From JBEKYH01 sp049511115 (GTDB taxonomy: Bacteria > Planctomycetota > Phycisphaerae > Tepidisphaerales > Tepidisphaeraceae), in assembly GCA_049511115.1 (NCBI GenBank), contig JBEKYH010000008.1, positions 1 through 25,300 of the forward strand: DNA of 25,300 nucleotides, in the 5' to 3' direction. Under the pieces are notes generated by a model. The model saw nothing but the letters and a program-made list of their open reading frames with translations, was not told the DNA's origin and did not search any database. This document shows, piece after piece, positions 1 through 7,911 of the stretch; the stretch's first letter is position 1, and each line of letters starts with the position of its first letter. The position numbers and the translations under genes are program-made.

Positions 1-777
1 CAAAATGCTCCCCTCCTGGCCACGCAGCAGCTTCATTTCTCTTACAACACTGCCGCGACGCTGAGCAATTTCTCCCTAACGCTTTCGCCGGGCCAGATCA
101 TCGCCATTCTCGGCCCCAATGGCAGCGGCAAAAGCACGCTGCTCAAACTTCTGCTGGGACATTTGCCGTGCGCCGTGCCGATTCTTTGGCAGGGGCGGCC
201 GCTGGCAACTTGGCCGCGGCGCGAGCTGGCGCGAATCGTGGCGTATCTGCCGCAGACGCCGACGTGGGAGCCGGCGCAGAGCGTCGCCGATGCGCTGCGG
301 CTGGGGCGCGCGCCGTATTGGGGGGCGCTCGGTCTTGAATCGGCAGACGATGAAAAGACGGTGCTGGCGGTGGCAAAATCGCTGGAATTATCCGATCTGC
401 TCGACCGCCGCATGGACGAGCTTTCCGGCGGGCAGCGCCAGCGCGTCCTGTTCGGCCGCTGCCTCGTGCAGGAGCCGGCGGCCATGCTGCTGGATGAGCC
501 GGATACGTATCTGGATTTGAAGCATCAATTCGACTTGGCGAACCTGCTGCGCGATCTCGCCCGGCGCAAGGGGATGGCGTTCTTGCTCGCGTCGCATGAT
601 CTGAATCTCGCGGCGAGTATGGCGGACAGAATCATTTTATTGCATCAAGGCGAGATCGCCGCTGCGGGGGAGCCGGGGGAGGTGTTGACAGAGGAGATTT
701 TGAGCCGGGTGTATGGGCTGGCGATGGAACGGATCGAGCGGGCGGGGGGGAGGGTGGTGATTGTGCCGAGGAGGTAA
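1..777 (+). CDS. ABC transporter ATP-binding protein, FecE/BtuD-like (5' partial)
   Basis: The frame is open from the first base, so the start lies outside the window. The visible 258 residues form an almost complete ABC nucleotide-binding domain: Walker A GPNGSGKST near residue 39, signature LSGGQRQRV near residue 141, Walker B AMLLDEPD soon after, and the switch histidine in ASHDLNLA. The layout and the short C-terminal tail match ATPases of iron-siderophore, haem or cobalamin importers (the FecE/BtuD/HmuV group), which work at the inner membrane with a FecCD-type permease. That permease would be expected upstream, outside the window. A downstream TTG at 163 would remove Walker A, so it cannot be the start. 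The substrate cannot be read from this subunit. The family call is secure and the import role is inferred. Confidence 0.9.
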   Translation, partial: QNAPLLATQQLHFSYNTAATLSNFSLTLSPGQIIAILGPNGSGKSTLLKLLLGHLPCAVPILWQGRPLATWPRRELARIVAYLPQTPTWEPAQSVADALRLGRAPYWGALGLESADDEKTVLAVAKSLELSDLLDRRMDELSGGQRQRVLFGRCLVQEPAAMLLDEPDTYLDLKHQFDLANLLRDLARRKGMAFLLASHDLNLAASMADRIILLHQGEIAAAGEPGEVLTEEILSRVYGLAMERIERAGGRVVIVPRR

Positions 778-813
778 GGTCGCCGTCGATGCGAATGCAG
801 CGAGCCAAACACT

Positions 814-1815
814 ATGAAGCATCAAAAGTTCGAAATCCCCTTAGGTGAGCCTGTTCGCTCACTGTGTTGGAGCGGCGATTTGCTCATGGACTGGGCTGGC
901 GGGAATCGCGTTTTCCACCTTGGGGTCCCTGACACGAGCAGGGGCAGGCGGGTAAACTGGGCTTATCGCTTTGATGCGGCGGTGCAGTCTCCGTCTGGAC
1001 GTTTCGCCGCCATTTACGAGCGATTGGGCACGAAGGCGATCATTCTTGATCGCGGCAAGATGGTTCGCGAAATTAATCGCAGCTTTTATCACGCGCACGA
1101 TTACGAATTTCCGATCGTCCTCTTCAATCATCCCGAACGGGGAGAGCTCATTGCTCATTGTCCCGATTGTTGTGCCCAGATCGAAATTGAGGAGATTGCA
1201 ACCGGCAATCGGCTGACCAAATCACCTAACCGCAAACCAGCCGAGATGTTTCATTCACGACTGGCGGTCAGCCCCTGCCAAACTGAACTCCTCAGTGCAG
1301 GGTGGGTCTGGCATCCACTGAATATGGCATGGGTTTGGCGAATCGACGAAGCACTCGCAGACCCCAGCGTACTCGACAGTGAGCGACAACCATCTCGCGC
1401 CTGCGACTGCGAAATCAGCAGCGCGGCCTTTATTGATGAGCAGCGTATATTGCTGACTTCAAGTCCCAAAGCAGAAGCCTTCGGGAACGAGAAGATCCCC
1501 GTATTCGGACCCGGTCATCTGGCGGTCTTCAATCTTGATTCAAACATCTTTGAGACCATCAGCCGAATCGACGAACCGATTGGCAACATGTTGTGGCTCG
1601 GCGACGGCAACATCGTAAGCTTTTATGAGAATCCGAAAGTCATCGAAGTTAAGACCGGCGAGGTCGTTTTCCGGTGGCCCGACATCAATACGGGAAAACA
1701 GGACAGCAGCATCATCCATCACCTAGGACCGCCTCCGCCGCTGGCCATCGATCACGTCCACAAGCGATTTGCCGTAGCGGCAATTGACAAAATTACTGTG
1801 ATTCAATTTGCATAA
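814..1815 (+). CDS. hypothetical protein, possibly beta-propeller-like
   Basis: A 333-residue protein that I do not recognise. It has no signal peptide and no membrane segment. It contains repeated short hydrophobic strands separated by polar turns, for example around residues 55-80 (SPSGRFAAIYERLG) and 255-290 (LWLGDGNIVSFYENP, VKTGEVVFRWPD). The sequence ends in IDHVHKRFAVAAIDKITVIQF. This looks like WD40 or PQQ-type blades without a clear signature, so the fold is an inference. Cysteines are frequent, including CPDCC near residue 110. It starts 37 bp after the ABC gene on the same strand, with no good ribosome binding site at the ATG. Base composition is less GC-rich than in the housekeeping genes nearby, which may indicate acquisition. 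Confidence 0.65.
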   Translation: MKHQKFEIPLGEPVRSLCWSGDLLMDWAGGNRVFHLGVPDTSRGRRVNWAYRFDAAVQSPSGRFAAIYERLGTKAIILDRGKMVREINRSFYHAHDYEFPIVLFNHPERGELIAHCPDCCAQIEIEEIATGNRLTKSPNRKPAEMFHSRLAVSPCQTELLSAGWVWHPLNMAWVWRIDEALADPSVLDSERQPSRACDCEISSAAFIDEQRILLTSSPKAEAFGNEKIPVFGPGHLAVFNLDSNIFETISRIDEPIGNMLWLGDGNIVSFYENPKVIEVKTGEVVFRWPDINTGKQDSSIIHHLGPPPPLAIDHVHKRFAVAAIDKITVIQFA

Positions 1816-1874
1816 ACAATCGTTGTCGCCCGGCGCCTTCGGCACAATGGTGGTCTATTTCCACGGTACCAAAC

Positions 1875-2441
1875 TCACTTTGGCGGTCTCACCGCCCGCC
1901 TGTTATGGATCCGGTTTAGCTCGAAAAGAACGGCGGCCCCGTACCCGGAAAACATCATTGCCATTGCAGTCATTAGTCGCATCGTATAACCGCCGAATTG
2001 GATGAACTCCCGGAGGGAGGATTTGGGCACTTCACTACTACTTGTTATGCCGTATCTTGCCATCACGTCTTTGATAGTCCCTTGGAACGACATTGTCGGA
2101 CCGAAACTAACGATCATAATGGAAACAAGGTAAATGAACAAAAGGCAAAACACCCACTTCCTTTTAGAGAAAACCGTCCAGAAGATCGCTGACGCCGCGA
2201 TTCCCATTGTAGAAGCGATTTTCCTGCCACAATGGCGCGCCACTACGCCTGCCAGCATGCCGGTGGCAGGAACAAGCGAGACGACGGTGAATTGGGCCAG
2301 AGCCAATCTTACGGGGTCAAGGGCAGGAATGGCGTGCATCGCGTCAAGGCAGACAAAGGTGGCAACATGTAGTAGGGCGTTGAGGAGAAACGCAGCGGCG
2401 GCGAAATATGCCCAGAAGATGACGAGCGGCTTATTTCGCAT
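1875..2441 (-). CDS. hypothetical four-helix membrane protein
   Basis: A 188-residue protein convergent with the gene at 814-1815. Four hydrophobic stretches are visible, at about residues 7-30, 46-66, 90-112 (FCLLFIYLVSIMIVSFG) and 150-173, so it is probably an integral inner-membrane protein. A polar loop of about 35 residues (SFQGTIKDVMARYG and onward) lies between helices three and four. I recognise no family. The ATG at 2441 is preferred to the in-frame TTG two codons earlier. The sequence is clearly less GC-rich than neighbouring core genes and uses more A/T-ending codons, as does the adjacent hypothetical gene. The pair may be recently acquired. Confidence 0.6.
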   Translation of the reverse strand: MRNKPLVIFWAYFAAAAFLLNALLHVATFVCLDAMHAIPALDPVRLALAQFTVVSLVPATGMLAGVVARHCGRKIASTMGIAASAIFWTVFSKRKWVFCLLFIYLVSIMIVSFGPTMSFQGTIKDVMARYGITSSSEVPKSSLREFIQFGGYTMRLMTAMAMMFSGYGAAVLFELNRIHNRRAVRPPK

Positions 2442-2556
2442 CTGCAATCCATACTGAGTGTCGGACAGGCGGCCACACCGTTCAAGCCTGCTTCGCCAAA
2501 GGGCGGGAAGGCGCCTCGTAGTCGGCCATTGCAGGCAGTATATCGGCGGCCGGCCG

Positions 2557-2623
2557 TTAAACTGAATACACCGTCGGATCGTTCACGCCCGCCTCGGCGA
2601 AGCCCCGCCGGCGGAGGACGCAG
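2557..2623 (-). pseudogene. detached duplicate of the queC 3' end
   Basis: These 67 bases match the last 67 bases of queC (4795-4861) at 64 positions, in the same orientation. In the queC frame the copy reads through the last zinc-site cysteine to the stop codon. Two of the three differences are synonymous and one changes Thr to Ala. The match stops abruptly after 'gacgcag', and no other part of queC is present. The fragment and queC together bracket the histidine kinase gene as direct repeats. Confidence 0.85.
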
Positions 2624-2626
2624 GGT

Positions 2627-2682
2627 GTAGGGTGGACATCGCCCACCGCTTTTCGCACGATGGTGGGCGATGCCCACCCTAC
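2627..2682. repeat. REP-like palindrome, 21-bp arms
   Basis: Two 21-base arms (2627-2647 and 2662-2682) are complementary at 20 positions around a 14-base loop. The arms begin GTAGGGTGG and contain CATCGCCCACC. It lies 10 bp beyond the kinase stop codon and directly next to the queC fragment. On the minus strand it could act as a transcript-end hairpin, although no T-run follows. The style is that of extragenic palindromic repeats found in many copies in bacterial genomes. Confidence 0.8.
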
Positions 2683-2692
2683 CAAGAAAAAG

Positions 2693-4714
2693 TCACCCCT
2701 CGCGCTCGCCGGCGGCTTGCCGCTGGCTCTGGCGCGTTCGACCGGAGAGTTGTGCGATCATGGCGATCAATGCTACCGCCTCGACCGGCTTGGCGATGTG
2801 GCTTTGAAATCCCGCCATGACGGCCCGTGCGCGGTCTTCGGCTCGCGCGTATGCGGTGAGAGCCAGCGCGGGGGTGAGACCGCCGAGTTCGGGAGGGCAG
2901 GCGCGGACGTGGCGGATGAAGCCGTAGCCGTCCTGACCGGGCATGCCGATATCGCTGATGATGACGTCGGGGAGCTGCGTCTGGAGCAGGTGAAGGGCCT
3001 CTTGCGCCGAAGCGGCAACCGTGACCACAGCATTGCAATCTTCCAGCAGGCGCTTGAGAAGAGCTCGCACGTCGGGTTCGTCGTCCAGGACCAGCACTCT
3101 CACTCCGCTAATGTCGGGAGATAAACCCGCGGAGATCGGGGCATTGGAAGCCTTGGAACTTTGGCGGCCTTCAGCCGGCTCGGGTTCGGGAGGGATCGCT
3201 GAGATCGGCAATGAGACGATGAACGTCGCTCCTGATCCCACGCCTGAGCTGCTGGCGCGTACACTTCCGCCGTGGAGTTCGACCAGTTGTTTGACGATCG
3301 CCAGCCCCAGGCCCAGGCCGCCATGGCGGCGGGTGGTCGAGGCGTCGGACTGCCGGAATCGGTCAAATACATATGGCAGGAATTCAGGTTTTATACCCTC
3401 GCCTGTGTCGGTCACGGTTACTTCGAGAATGGACTCGGCCCGTTCGAGGCGCACCTGCACGCGCCCGCCGCGCGGTGTGAATTTGACGGCGTTATTCAAA
3501 AGGTTCCAGAAGACCTGCTGCAACCGATTGGGGTCTCCATTGACCGGCCCCGCCTGGGGATCGAGGACGGCCTGGAGCTGAACTCCCTTGCCATCGGCGG
3601 CGGGCTTGAGCGTTTCCACGCCAGCCCGCAGTACCGCCGCGAGATCGACGCGCTGCAAGTCCAATCTCACCTTGCCGGAAATGATCCGGCTCATGTCCAG
3701 CAGGTCTTCGATGATCTGGGTCTGCGCCCGCGCGTTGCGGTCGATGGTCGCCAATCCCTCGGCGAGATTGACATCCCGCCGGCTCTGGTCGGCGAGGATT
3801 TGCGACCAGCCGAGTATCGCCATCAGCGGCGTGCGCAGTTCGTGGGAAAGAGTGGCGAGAAACTCATCCTTGATGCGGCTGGTCCGCTCCGCTTCGCTCC
3901 GGGCGGCGCGCTCGCTGGCCAGAAGACCCTCGCGCTCGGCAAGGACCTGGCGCAGTTGCTCCTCCGATCGTTTGCGTTCCGTCACGTCGCGGGTTGATCC
4001 GACAACCACCTCGACGCTCCCGTCGGCCGCGAAGACGGGCGAGAAGATGTATTCATAACATCCGCCCGCGCCGGTCAGGCTGGTATAGGGCGTCTCGTCG
4101 GACAAACCCTTTTTGGTTTCAAAAACCTGGCGCACCTGCCGGGCCAGTTTGGCGGCGAGTTCGTCGGGGTATTTCAGATCGAAGAAGTCTTTTCCGAGAG
4201 CCTGATCCAGCTTAAGCCCCCACAAATCGAGCAGGGCCCTGTTGACGTAAAGGAACCGCGCATCTCGATCCAGGATGTAGGCGAAATCCGTAATCGTTGA
4301 CAGTGTGGTGTCGAACACGCGCGCCTGGCGCTCGATTTCCACGGAGAGGCGCAGGCGCTCTTGCTCGGATCGTCGAGCCTCCGACACATCGCGAAAATAG
4401 ATGGAGATGCCGTTGGGCGCGGGATAGACGTGCACTTCGTACCAGCGGTTATGGTCGGAATAAAACGAGGTGACCGAGCCGGGAACACCCTGAGTCATGG
4501 CGTTGCGATAGACAGGCTCAAATTCGCTGCCATGCAGGCCGGAGTACACGTCCCAGATGATTTTGCCGAGCAGATCGCCGGGGCTGCGGCTCAGGACGCG
4601 CTCCGCTTGCGAATTGACGTAGTTAAACCGCCAATCGCGATCCACGGAAAAAAAGGCGTCGGTAACGCTTTCGAGGATGGTGCGGGCCTGATGGCTGAGT
4701 TGCTCCTGATCCAA
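2693..4714 (-). CDS. hybrid sensor histidine kinase (PAS-PAS-HisKA-HATPase-receiver)
   Basis: A 673-residue soluble sensor with no membrane segment. In order it has: PAS domain 1 at about 10-112; PAS/PAC domain 2 at about 132-247, ending in STRDVTERK; a short coiled coil at 248-285; a HisKA domain with the phospho-acceptor histidine 291 in SHELRTP; and a HATPase with the N box near 404-411, G1 DTGEG at 436-440 and G2 GLGLGLA at 466-472. The C-terminal receiver (537-655) has acidic Asp544/Asp545, phospho-acceptor Asp588, Thr620 and Lys642. All catalytic residues are present, so autophosphorylation and intramolecular transfer are expected. The signal and final target are unknown, since no response regulator with an output domain is nearby. 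The start is TTG at 4714, preceded by AGGAGA at proper spacing. An overlapping ATG just upstream is out of frame. Confidence 0.93.
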   Translation of the reverse strand: MDQEQLSHQARTILESVTDAFFSVDRDWRFNYVNSQAERVLSRSPGDLLGKIIWDVYSGLHGSEFEPVYRNAMTQGVPGSVTSFYSDHNRWYEVHVYPAPNGISIYFRDVSEARRSEQERLRLSVEIERQARVFDTTLSTITDFAYILDRDARFLYVNRALLDLWGLKLDQALGKDFFDLKYPDELAAKLARQVRQVFETKKGLSDETPYTSLTGAGGCYEYIFSPVFAADGSVEVVVGSTRDVTERKRSEEQLRQVLAEREGLLASERAARSEAERTSRIKDEFLATLSHELRTPLMAILGWSQILADQSRRDVNLAEGLATIDRNARAQTQIIEDLLDMSRIISGKVRLDLQRVDLAAVLRAGVETLKPAADGKGVQLQAVLDPQAGPVNGDPNRLQQVFWNLLNNAVKFTPRGGRVQVRLERAESILEVTVTDTGEGIKPEFLPYVFDRFRQSDASTTRRHGGLGLGLAIVKQLVELHGGSVRASSSGVGSGATFIVSLPISAIPPEPEPAEGRQSSKASNAPISAGLSPDISGVRVLVLDDEPDVRALLKRLLEDCNAVVTVAASAQEALHLLQTQLPDVIISDIGMPGQDGYGFIRHVRACPPELGGLTPALALTAYARAEDRARAVMAGFQSHIAKPVEAVALIAMIAQLSGRTRQSQRQAAGEREG

Positions 4715-4794
4715 TCATTTCTCCTGGGTGCGCGGCGTTAGGCGCGTTGGCGTTCGCGGCCTTAATCTTAACTAACTTTTAACCAATTCGGGGA

Positions 4795-5493
4795 TTAAAC
4801 CGAATACACCGTCGGATCGTTCACGCCCGTCTCGGCGAAGCCGCGCCGGCGGAGGACGCAGCTATCGCATCGGCCGCAGGCTCGTCCCGTCGCATCGGGG
4901 TCGTAGCAGCTATGGGTGAGACTGTAATCGACGTTGAGTTGCGTCCCCAGGCGGATGATCTGGGCTTTGGTCATGTGAATCAGCGGGGCGCGCACGCGGA
5001 ATGGCTCGCCGCCGGTGGTAGTTGTCATTTTCGTAGCGAGGTTAGCCATCCGCTCAAAAGCCGCGATGTATTCCGGGCGGCAATCGGGATAGCCGCTAAA
5101 GTCGATGGCGTTGACGCCGATGAAGACATCGCGCGCCGCGCGCACCTCGGCGTAGGCGAGGGCGAAACTGAGGAAGATGGTGTTCCGCGCCGGCACATAG
5201 GTCACCGGGATATCGGCCCCCATTTCCTTTTCGCTGCGGTCCTTGGGGACGGCGATTTCGTCGGTCAGGGCGCTGTGGCCGAACTGGCGGAGATCGATCG
5301 TCACCACGCGATGTTCGGCGGCGCCGATGGCGCGCGAAACTTTTTCCGCCGCGGCTAATTCCTGGCGATGCCGCTGGCCGTAATCGAAGGCCAGCGTGTA
5401 GAGCAAGGCGAAGCCCTCGTTTTTGGCGACGGCCAAGGTAGTCGCCGAATCGAGGCCGCCGGAGAGAAGGACGATTGCCGGATGTTTACCCAT
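4795..5493 (-). CDS. queC: 7-cyano-7-deazaguanine (preQ0) synthase QueC
   Basis: QueC converts 7-carboxy-7-deazaguanine to preQ0 with ATP and ammonia, in the route to queuosine in tRNA. The 232-residue protein has the ATP-pyrophosphatase loop SGGLDS at residues 11-16 and the zinc site Cys196, Cys206, Cys209, Cys212 near the C-terminus, plus conserved YVPARNTIFLS and GVNAIDFSGYPDCRPE. Length is normal for the family. No queD, queE or queF is adjacent. The ATG at 5493 lies 10 nt after a TACAAT hexamer with no clear ribosome binding site, so a leaderless transcript is possible. Its last 67 bp are duplicated at 2557-2623. Confidence 0.96.
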   Translation of the reverse strand: MGKHPAIVLLSGGLDSATTLAVAKNEGFALLYTLAFDYGQRHRQELAAAEKVSRAIGAAEHRVVTIDLRQFGHSALTDEIAVPKDRSEKEMGADIPVTYVPARNTIFLSFALAYAEVRAARDVFIGVNAIDFSGYPDCRPEYIAAFERMANLATKMTTTTGGEPFRVRAPLIHMTKAQIIRLGTQLNVDYSLTHSCYDPDATGRACGRCDSCVLRRRGFAETGVNDPTVYSV

Positions 5494-5503
5494 CTACACC
5501 CCC

Positions 5504-5509
5504 ATTGTA
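5504..5509 (-). promoter_or_regulatory. -10 hexamer TACAAT of queC
   Basis: On the minus strand TACAAT lies 10 nt before the queC ATG. No good -35 is seen at 17 bp. That position falls inside the dyad at 5511-5535, so a bound factor there could control the promoter. Confidence 0.55.
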
Positions 5510-5510
5510 T

Positions 5511-5535
5511 CGTGTGCCCCTTTGAGGGGCACACG
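5511..5535. promoter_or_regulatory. perfect 10-bp dyad between queC and sucC
   Basis: CGTGTGCCCC (5511-5520) and GGGGCACACG (5526-5535) are perfect inverted arms around a 5-base spacer, in the 58-bp gap between divergent queC and sucC. It could be an operator covering the -35 region of queC, or a hairpin in the sucC leader ahead of the AGGAG site. The sequence cannot separate these two readings. Confidence 0.5.
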
Positions 5536-5551
5536 CTCAGGAGCATCAAAC

Positions 5552-6721
5552 ATGAAAATCCACGAATATCAGGCCCGTCAGATTCTCTCCGACTATGGCG
5601 TTGCCGTCCCGGCGGCCCAGGTCGTTCGCACCCCCGATGAGGCGGCCGATGCGTTTAAGCAATTTGGCCAGGCTCTGTGCGTGGTCAAGGCGCAGGTTTA
5701 CGCCGGCGGGCGCGGAAAGGCGGGGTTCGTCAAGCTCGTCAAATCGGCCGACGAAGCGTACCACGCCGCCAAGTTCATGCTCTCCAACCGCATGGTTTCC
5801 CACCAGACCGGCCCCGAGGGCGTGCCGGTTTCGACGCTGATCGTGGCGCCGGGCGTGGATATTGCCAAGGAGTATTACCTGGGGATCACCGTCGATCGCC
5901 AGGCCGCCAGCGCGACCATGATCGCATCGGCCGAGGGGGGCGTGGAGATCGAAGAGGTCGCCAAAAAATCGCCGGAAAAGGTGCTGAAAGTTCCCCTCCA
6001 TCCGCTGCTGGGGTTGCAGGCGTTCCAGGCTCGCGACCTGGCGTTCAAACTCGGATTCAAAGACAAACAAGCCTCCGAAGCCGCCAAGCTCATGATCAAT
6101 CTCGCCAAGGCGTTCTTCGCCACCGACGCGAGCCTGGCGGAAATCAATCCGCTGGTCGTGACCAAAGACGGGAAACTTCTGGCCATCGACGCGAAATTCA
6201 ATTTCGACGACAACGCCGCCTTCCGGCATAACGATATCGCCTCGATGGCCGATGAATCGCAGGAACGCCCGCTGGATGTTCGCGCCCGCAAGGCCGGCCT
6301 GAATTACATCGCCCTCGACGGCACCATCGGCTGCCTCGTCAACGGCGCTGGCCTGGCCATGGCCACCATGGACATCATCAAACTCCACGGCGCCGAACCC
6401 GCCAATTTCCTCGATGTAGGCGGTTCCGTTTCCCCCGAAGGCGCCATCGAAGCCTTCCGCATCCTATTGGCCGACTCGAAAGTGAAGGGCGTCCTCGTCA
6501 ACGTCTTCGGCGGAATCGCCAGGTGTGATCTGATCGCAGAAGCCCTCATCGCCGCGGGGCGTGAGGTGGGATTTAAATTGCCGGTGGTCGTGCGATTGGA
6601 GGGGACTAATTCAAAGGAAGCCCAGAAGCTTCTGGCCGCGGCGCGGGGGGAATTGCCGACCTTGCAAACGGCGTCGGATTTGACGGACGCGGCGCAGAAG
6701 GTCGTGGCGGCGGTGGCGTGA
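5552..6721 (+). CDS. sucC: succinyl-CoA ligase (ADP-forming) subunit beta
   Basis: The beta subunit carries the ATP-grasp nucleotide site and pairs with SucD for substrate-level phosphorylation in the TCA cycle. At 389 residues it has the usual length. It begins with the typical MKIHEYQARQIL, has the nucleotide-binding stretch VVKAQVYAGGRGKAG, the ATP-grasp metal site around EINPLVV, NGAGLAMATMD, and the C-terminal NVFGGIARCD. The frame is open further upstream, to 5423, but the ATG at 5552 has AGGAG 8 nt before it and begins at the family N-terminus. sucD, normally next door, does not follow; instead there is a long gene-poor stretch. Confidence 0.96.
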   Translation: MKIHEYQARQILSDYGVAVPAAQVVRTPDEAADAFKQFGQALCVVKAQVYAGGRGKAGFVKLVKSADEAYHAAKFMLSNRMVSHQTGPEGVPVSTLIVAPGVDIAKEYYLGITVDRQAASATMIASAEGGVEIEEVAKKSPEKVLKVPLHPLLGLQAFQARDLAFKLGFKDKQASEAAKLMINLAKAFFATDASLAEINPLVVTKDGKLLAIDAKFNFDDNAAFRHNDIASMADESQERPLDVRARKAGLNYIALDGTIGCLVNGAGLAMATMDIIKLHGAEPANFLDVGGSVSPEGAIEAFRILLADSKVKGVLVNVFGGIARCDLIAEALIAAGREVGFKLPVVVRLEGTNSKEAQKLLAAARGELPTLQTASDLTDAAQKVVAAVA

Positions 6722-6752
6722 AGCGGCTTCAAATCAATCTATAGAAAAAAAT

Positions 6753-6838
6753 GAGGTCGTGGGGGACATCCGGCCGGCAAATGGCCTTTCGACCGTTCAC
6801 CTTTACGTCCGAAACGGACCGGCGTGCGCCACGACTTC
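6753..6838 (+). other. candidate structured RNA element downstream of sucC
   Basis: A 10-bp closing stem (6753-6762 with 6829-6838, one G-U pair) encloses two smaller hairpins. One is GTCCG-AAA-CGGAC at 6807-6819. The other is a GGCC/GGCC pairing at about 6772-6786. It starts about 30 bp after the sucC stop and no T-run follows, so it is not a classical terminator. I do not recognise it as a known riboswitch or RNA family. Confidence 0.35.
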
Positions 6839-7234
6839 GTATCTGATTATCGGGGCGCGACCAAGTCAGTCAACGGGCGAATTGCTTCAAGTGGAAAAAT
6901 AATTAACCATTGACAACCGCCGCGACAGTCACGGGACAGTCACCCATGACAGTCACCCATTAATTCAGCAATAAAGCGACACGCCGATTGCTTGCGTTCC
7001 TTGCGCCCTCGCAGACCCGGCCGCGCTCCATCGCCGTCCTGTTTGTTGAACCCTCAACAAATCCGCGCAACTCCCCACCCGCCCCTCGCCGACCGGTAGC
7101 ATCCCGCAATGGCCGGCGCCCAGAGTTCGCTTCCGCTTCAACGCCCGGAATCGCCCATATGCCCCATCTTGCCTACAACAGGAATGGAATATTCCATGTA
7201 TGTAGATAGAGGGGCAGTATTACGCATGCCTGAC

Positions 7235-7421
7235 CTCAGTACCGTCGAAGGGCCTGCCCTGAGCAACGTCGAAGGGGCAAACCTTCCGGCCCTTCCGGGC
7301 ATTGGATATCCAAGACGGTCTTATAGAGGAGGTGTGTTGCCCGTCGCACAGCTTTCCGCGCTTCCGCCGTCGGAATACTCCAGACGGTCTTATGGAGGGT
7401 GATGGTTTTGCCATCAGGCCA
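7235..7421. repeat. degenerate short repeats, including a ~69-bp tandem pair
   Basis: GTCGAAGGG occurs at 7244-7252 and 7268-7276 in similar surroundings (CCTCAGTACC and CCTGAGCAAC just before it). Two diverged units of about 69 bp follow, 7283-7352 and 7353-7421. Each starts with a CTTCCG-rich stretch and contains AGACGGTCTTAT (7313 and 7382) followed by GAGG, then GTTGCC or TTTGCC. Confidence 0.55.
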
Positions 7422-7514
7422 TCGCCCAAAGGAATAATCGCGCGCCGCCGCGACCTCGTCTTCACATTGAAAGGAACCCCATGCCCCCGTGAATCACCCC
7501 GGAAATGACTGACT

Positions 7515-7570
7515 GTAGGGCGCGGCTTCAGCCCGCCTGCGCGCTCGTGTCGGGCTGAAGCCCGACCTAC
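7515..7570. repeat. REP-like palindrome
   Basis: Arms at 7515-7535 and 7551-7570 share the core GGCTTCAGCCCG and end in GTAGG/CCTAC, with a 15-base loop. It has the same general plan as the palindrome at 2627-2682 (GTAGG tips and a GC-rich core) but a different core sequence, so it is probably another family of extragenic palindromes. Confidence 0.7.
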
Positions 7571-7588
7571 CGAACTGAATCGACGAGT

Positions 7589-7663
7589 TTTTCACCGCAG
7601 AGCCGCAGAGTCCGCAGAGAAAAAGATCTTTCTTCCCGGCGTCCTTGGCGTTCTTGGCGGTTC
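7589..7663. repeat. 'ccgcagag' / 'cttggcg' repeat pair
   Basis: A stretch beginning TTCACCGCAGAGCCGCAGAG is followed about 30 bp later by GGCGTCCTTGGCGTTCTTGGC. It is a diverged relative of the 'accacagaggacac' and 'ggcgtcttggcgt' repeats found at 8225, 10243 and 23799. Here the two halves come from different arms of that repeat family. Confidence 0.5.
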
Positions 7664-7911
7664 AATGGTCTTTGTCTTTAGCTGCAAAGTCCCCAGCCCT
7701 CTCGCCGCGCAATCAGCGGCGACTGGAATCGGGCCGGCGCCCGCCCGTGGTGCTTTTAGTCCGCCCCTGAAGCACCCCGCCTTCGTAAAACGCTTCGGCA
7801 CGGCAATTCGCCCCAACACTTATTGGATTGCCGCGAAGGCGAACTTCCAACTCTACGCCAGGCTTTGGCCCACCCGATCAGGGCCGACGTTTCCTGAGCG
7901 TCCTTGCGCCG

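Noticed and set aside
2448..2556. possible second, more diverged queC C-terminus (FGEAGLN in the minus strand near 2477-2500)
   Set aside because: Only seven residues resemble the QueC tail and the surrounding frame does not, so chance is a sufficient explanation.
7235..7421. possible CRISPR array from the 69-bp spacing
   Set aside because: There are only two diverged units, the similarity spreads over the whole unit with no unique spacers, and no cas genes are present.
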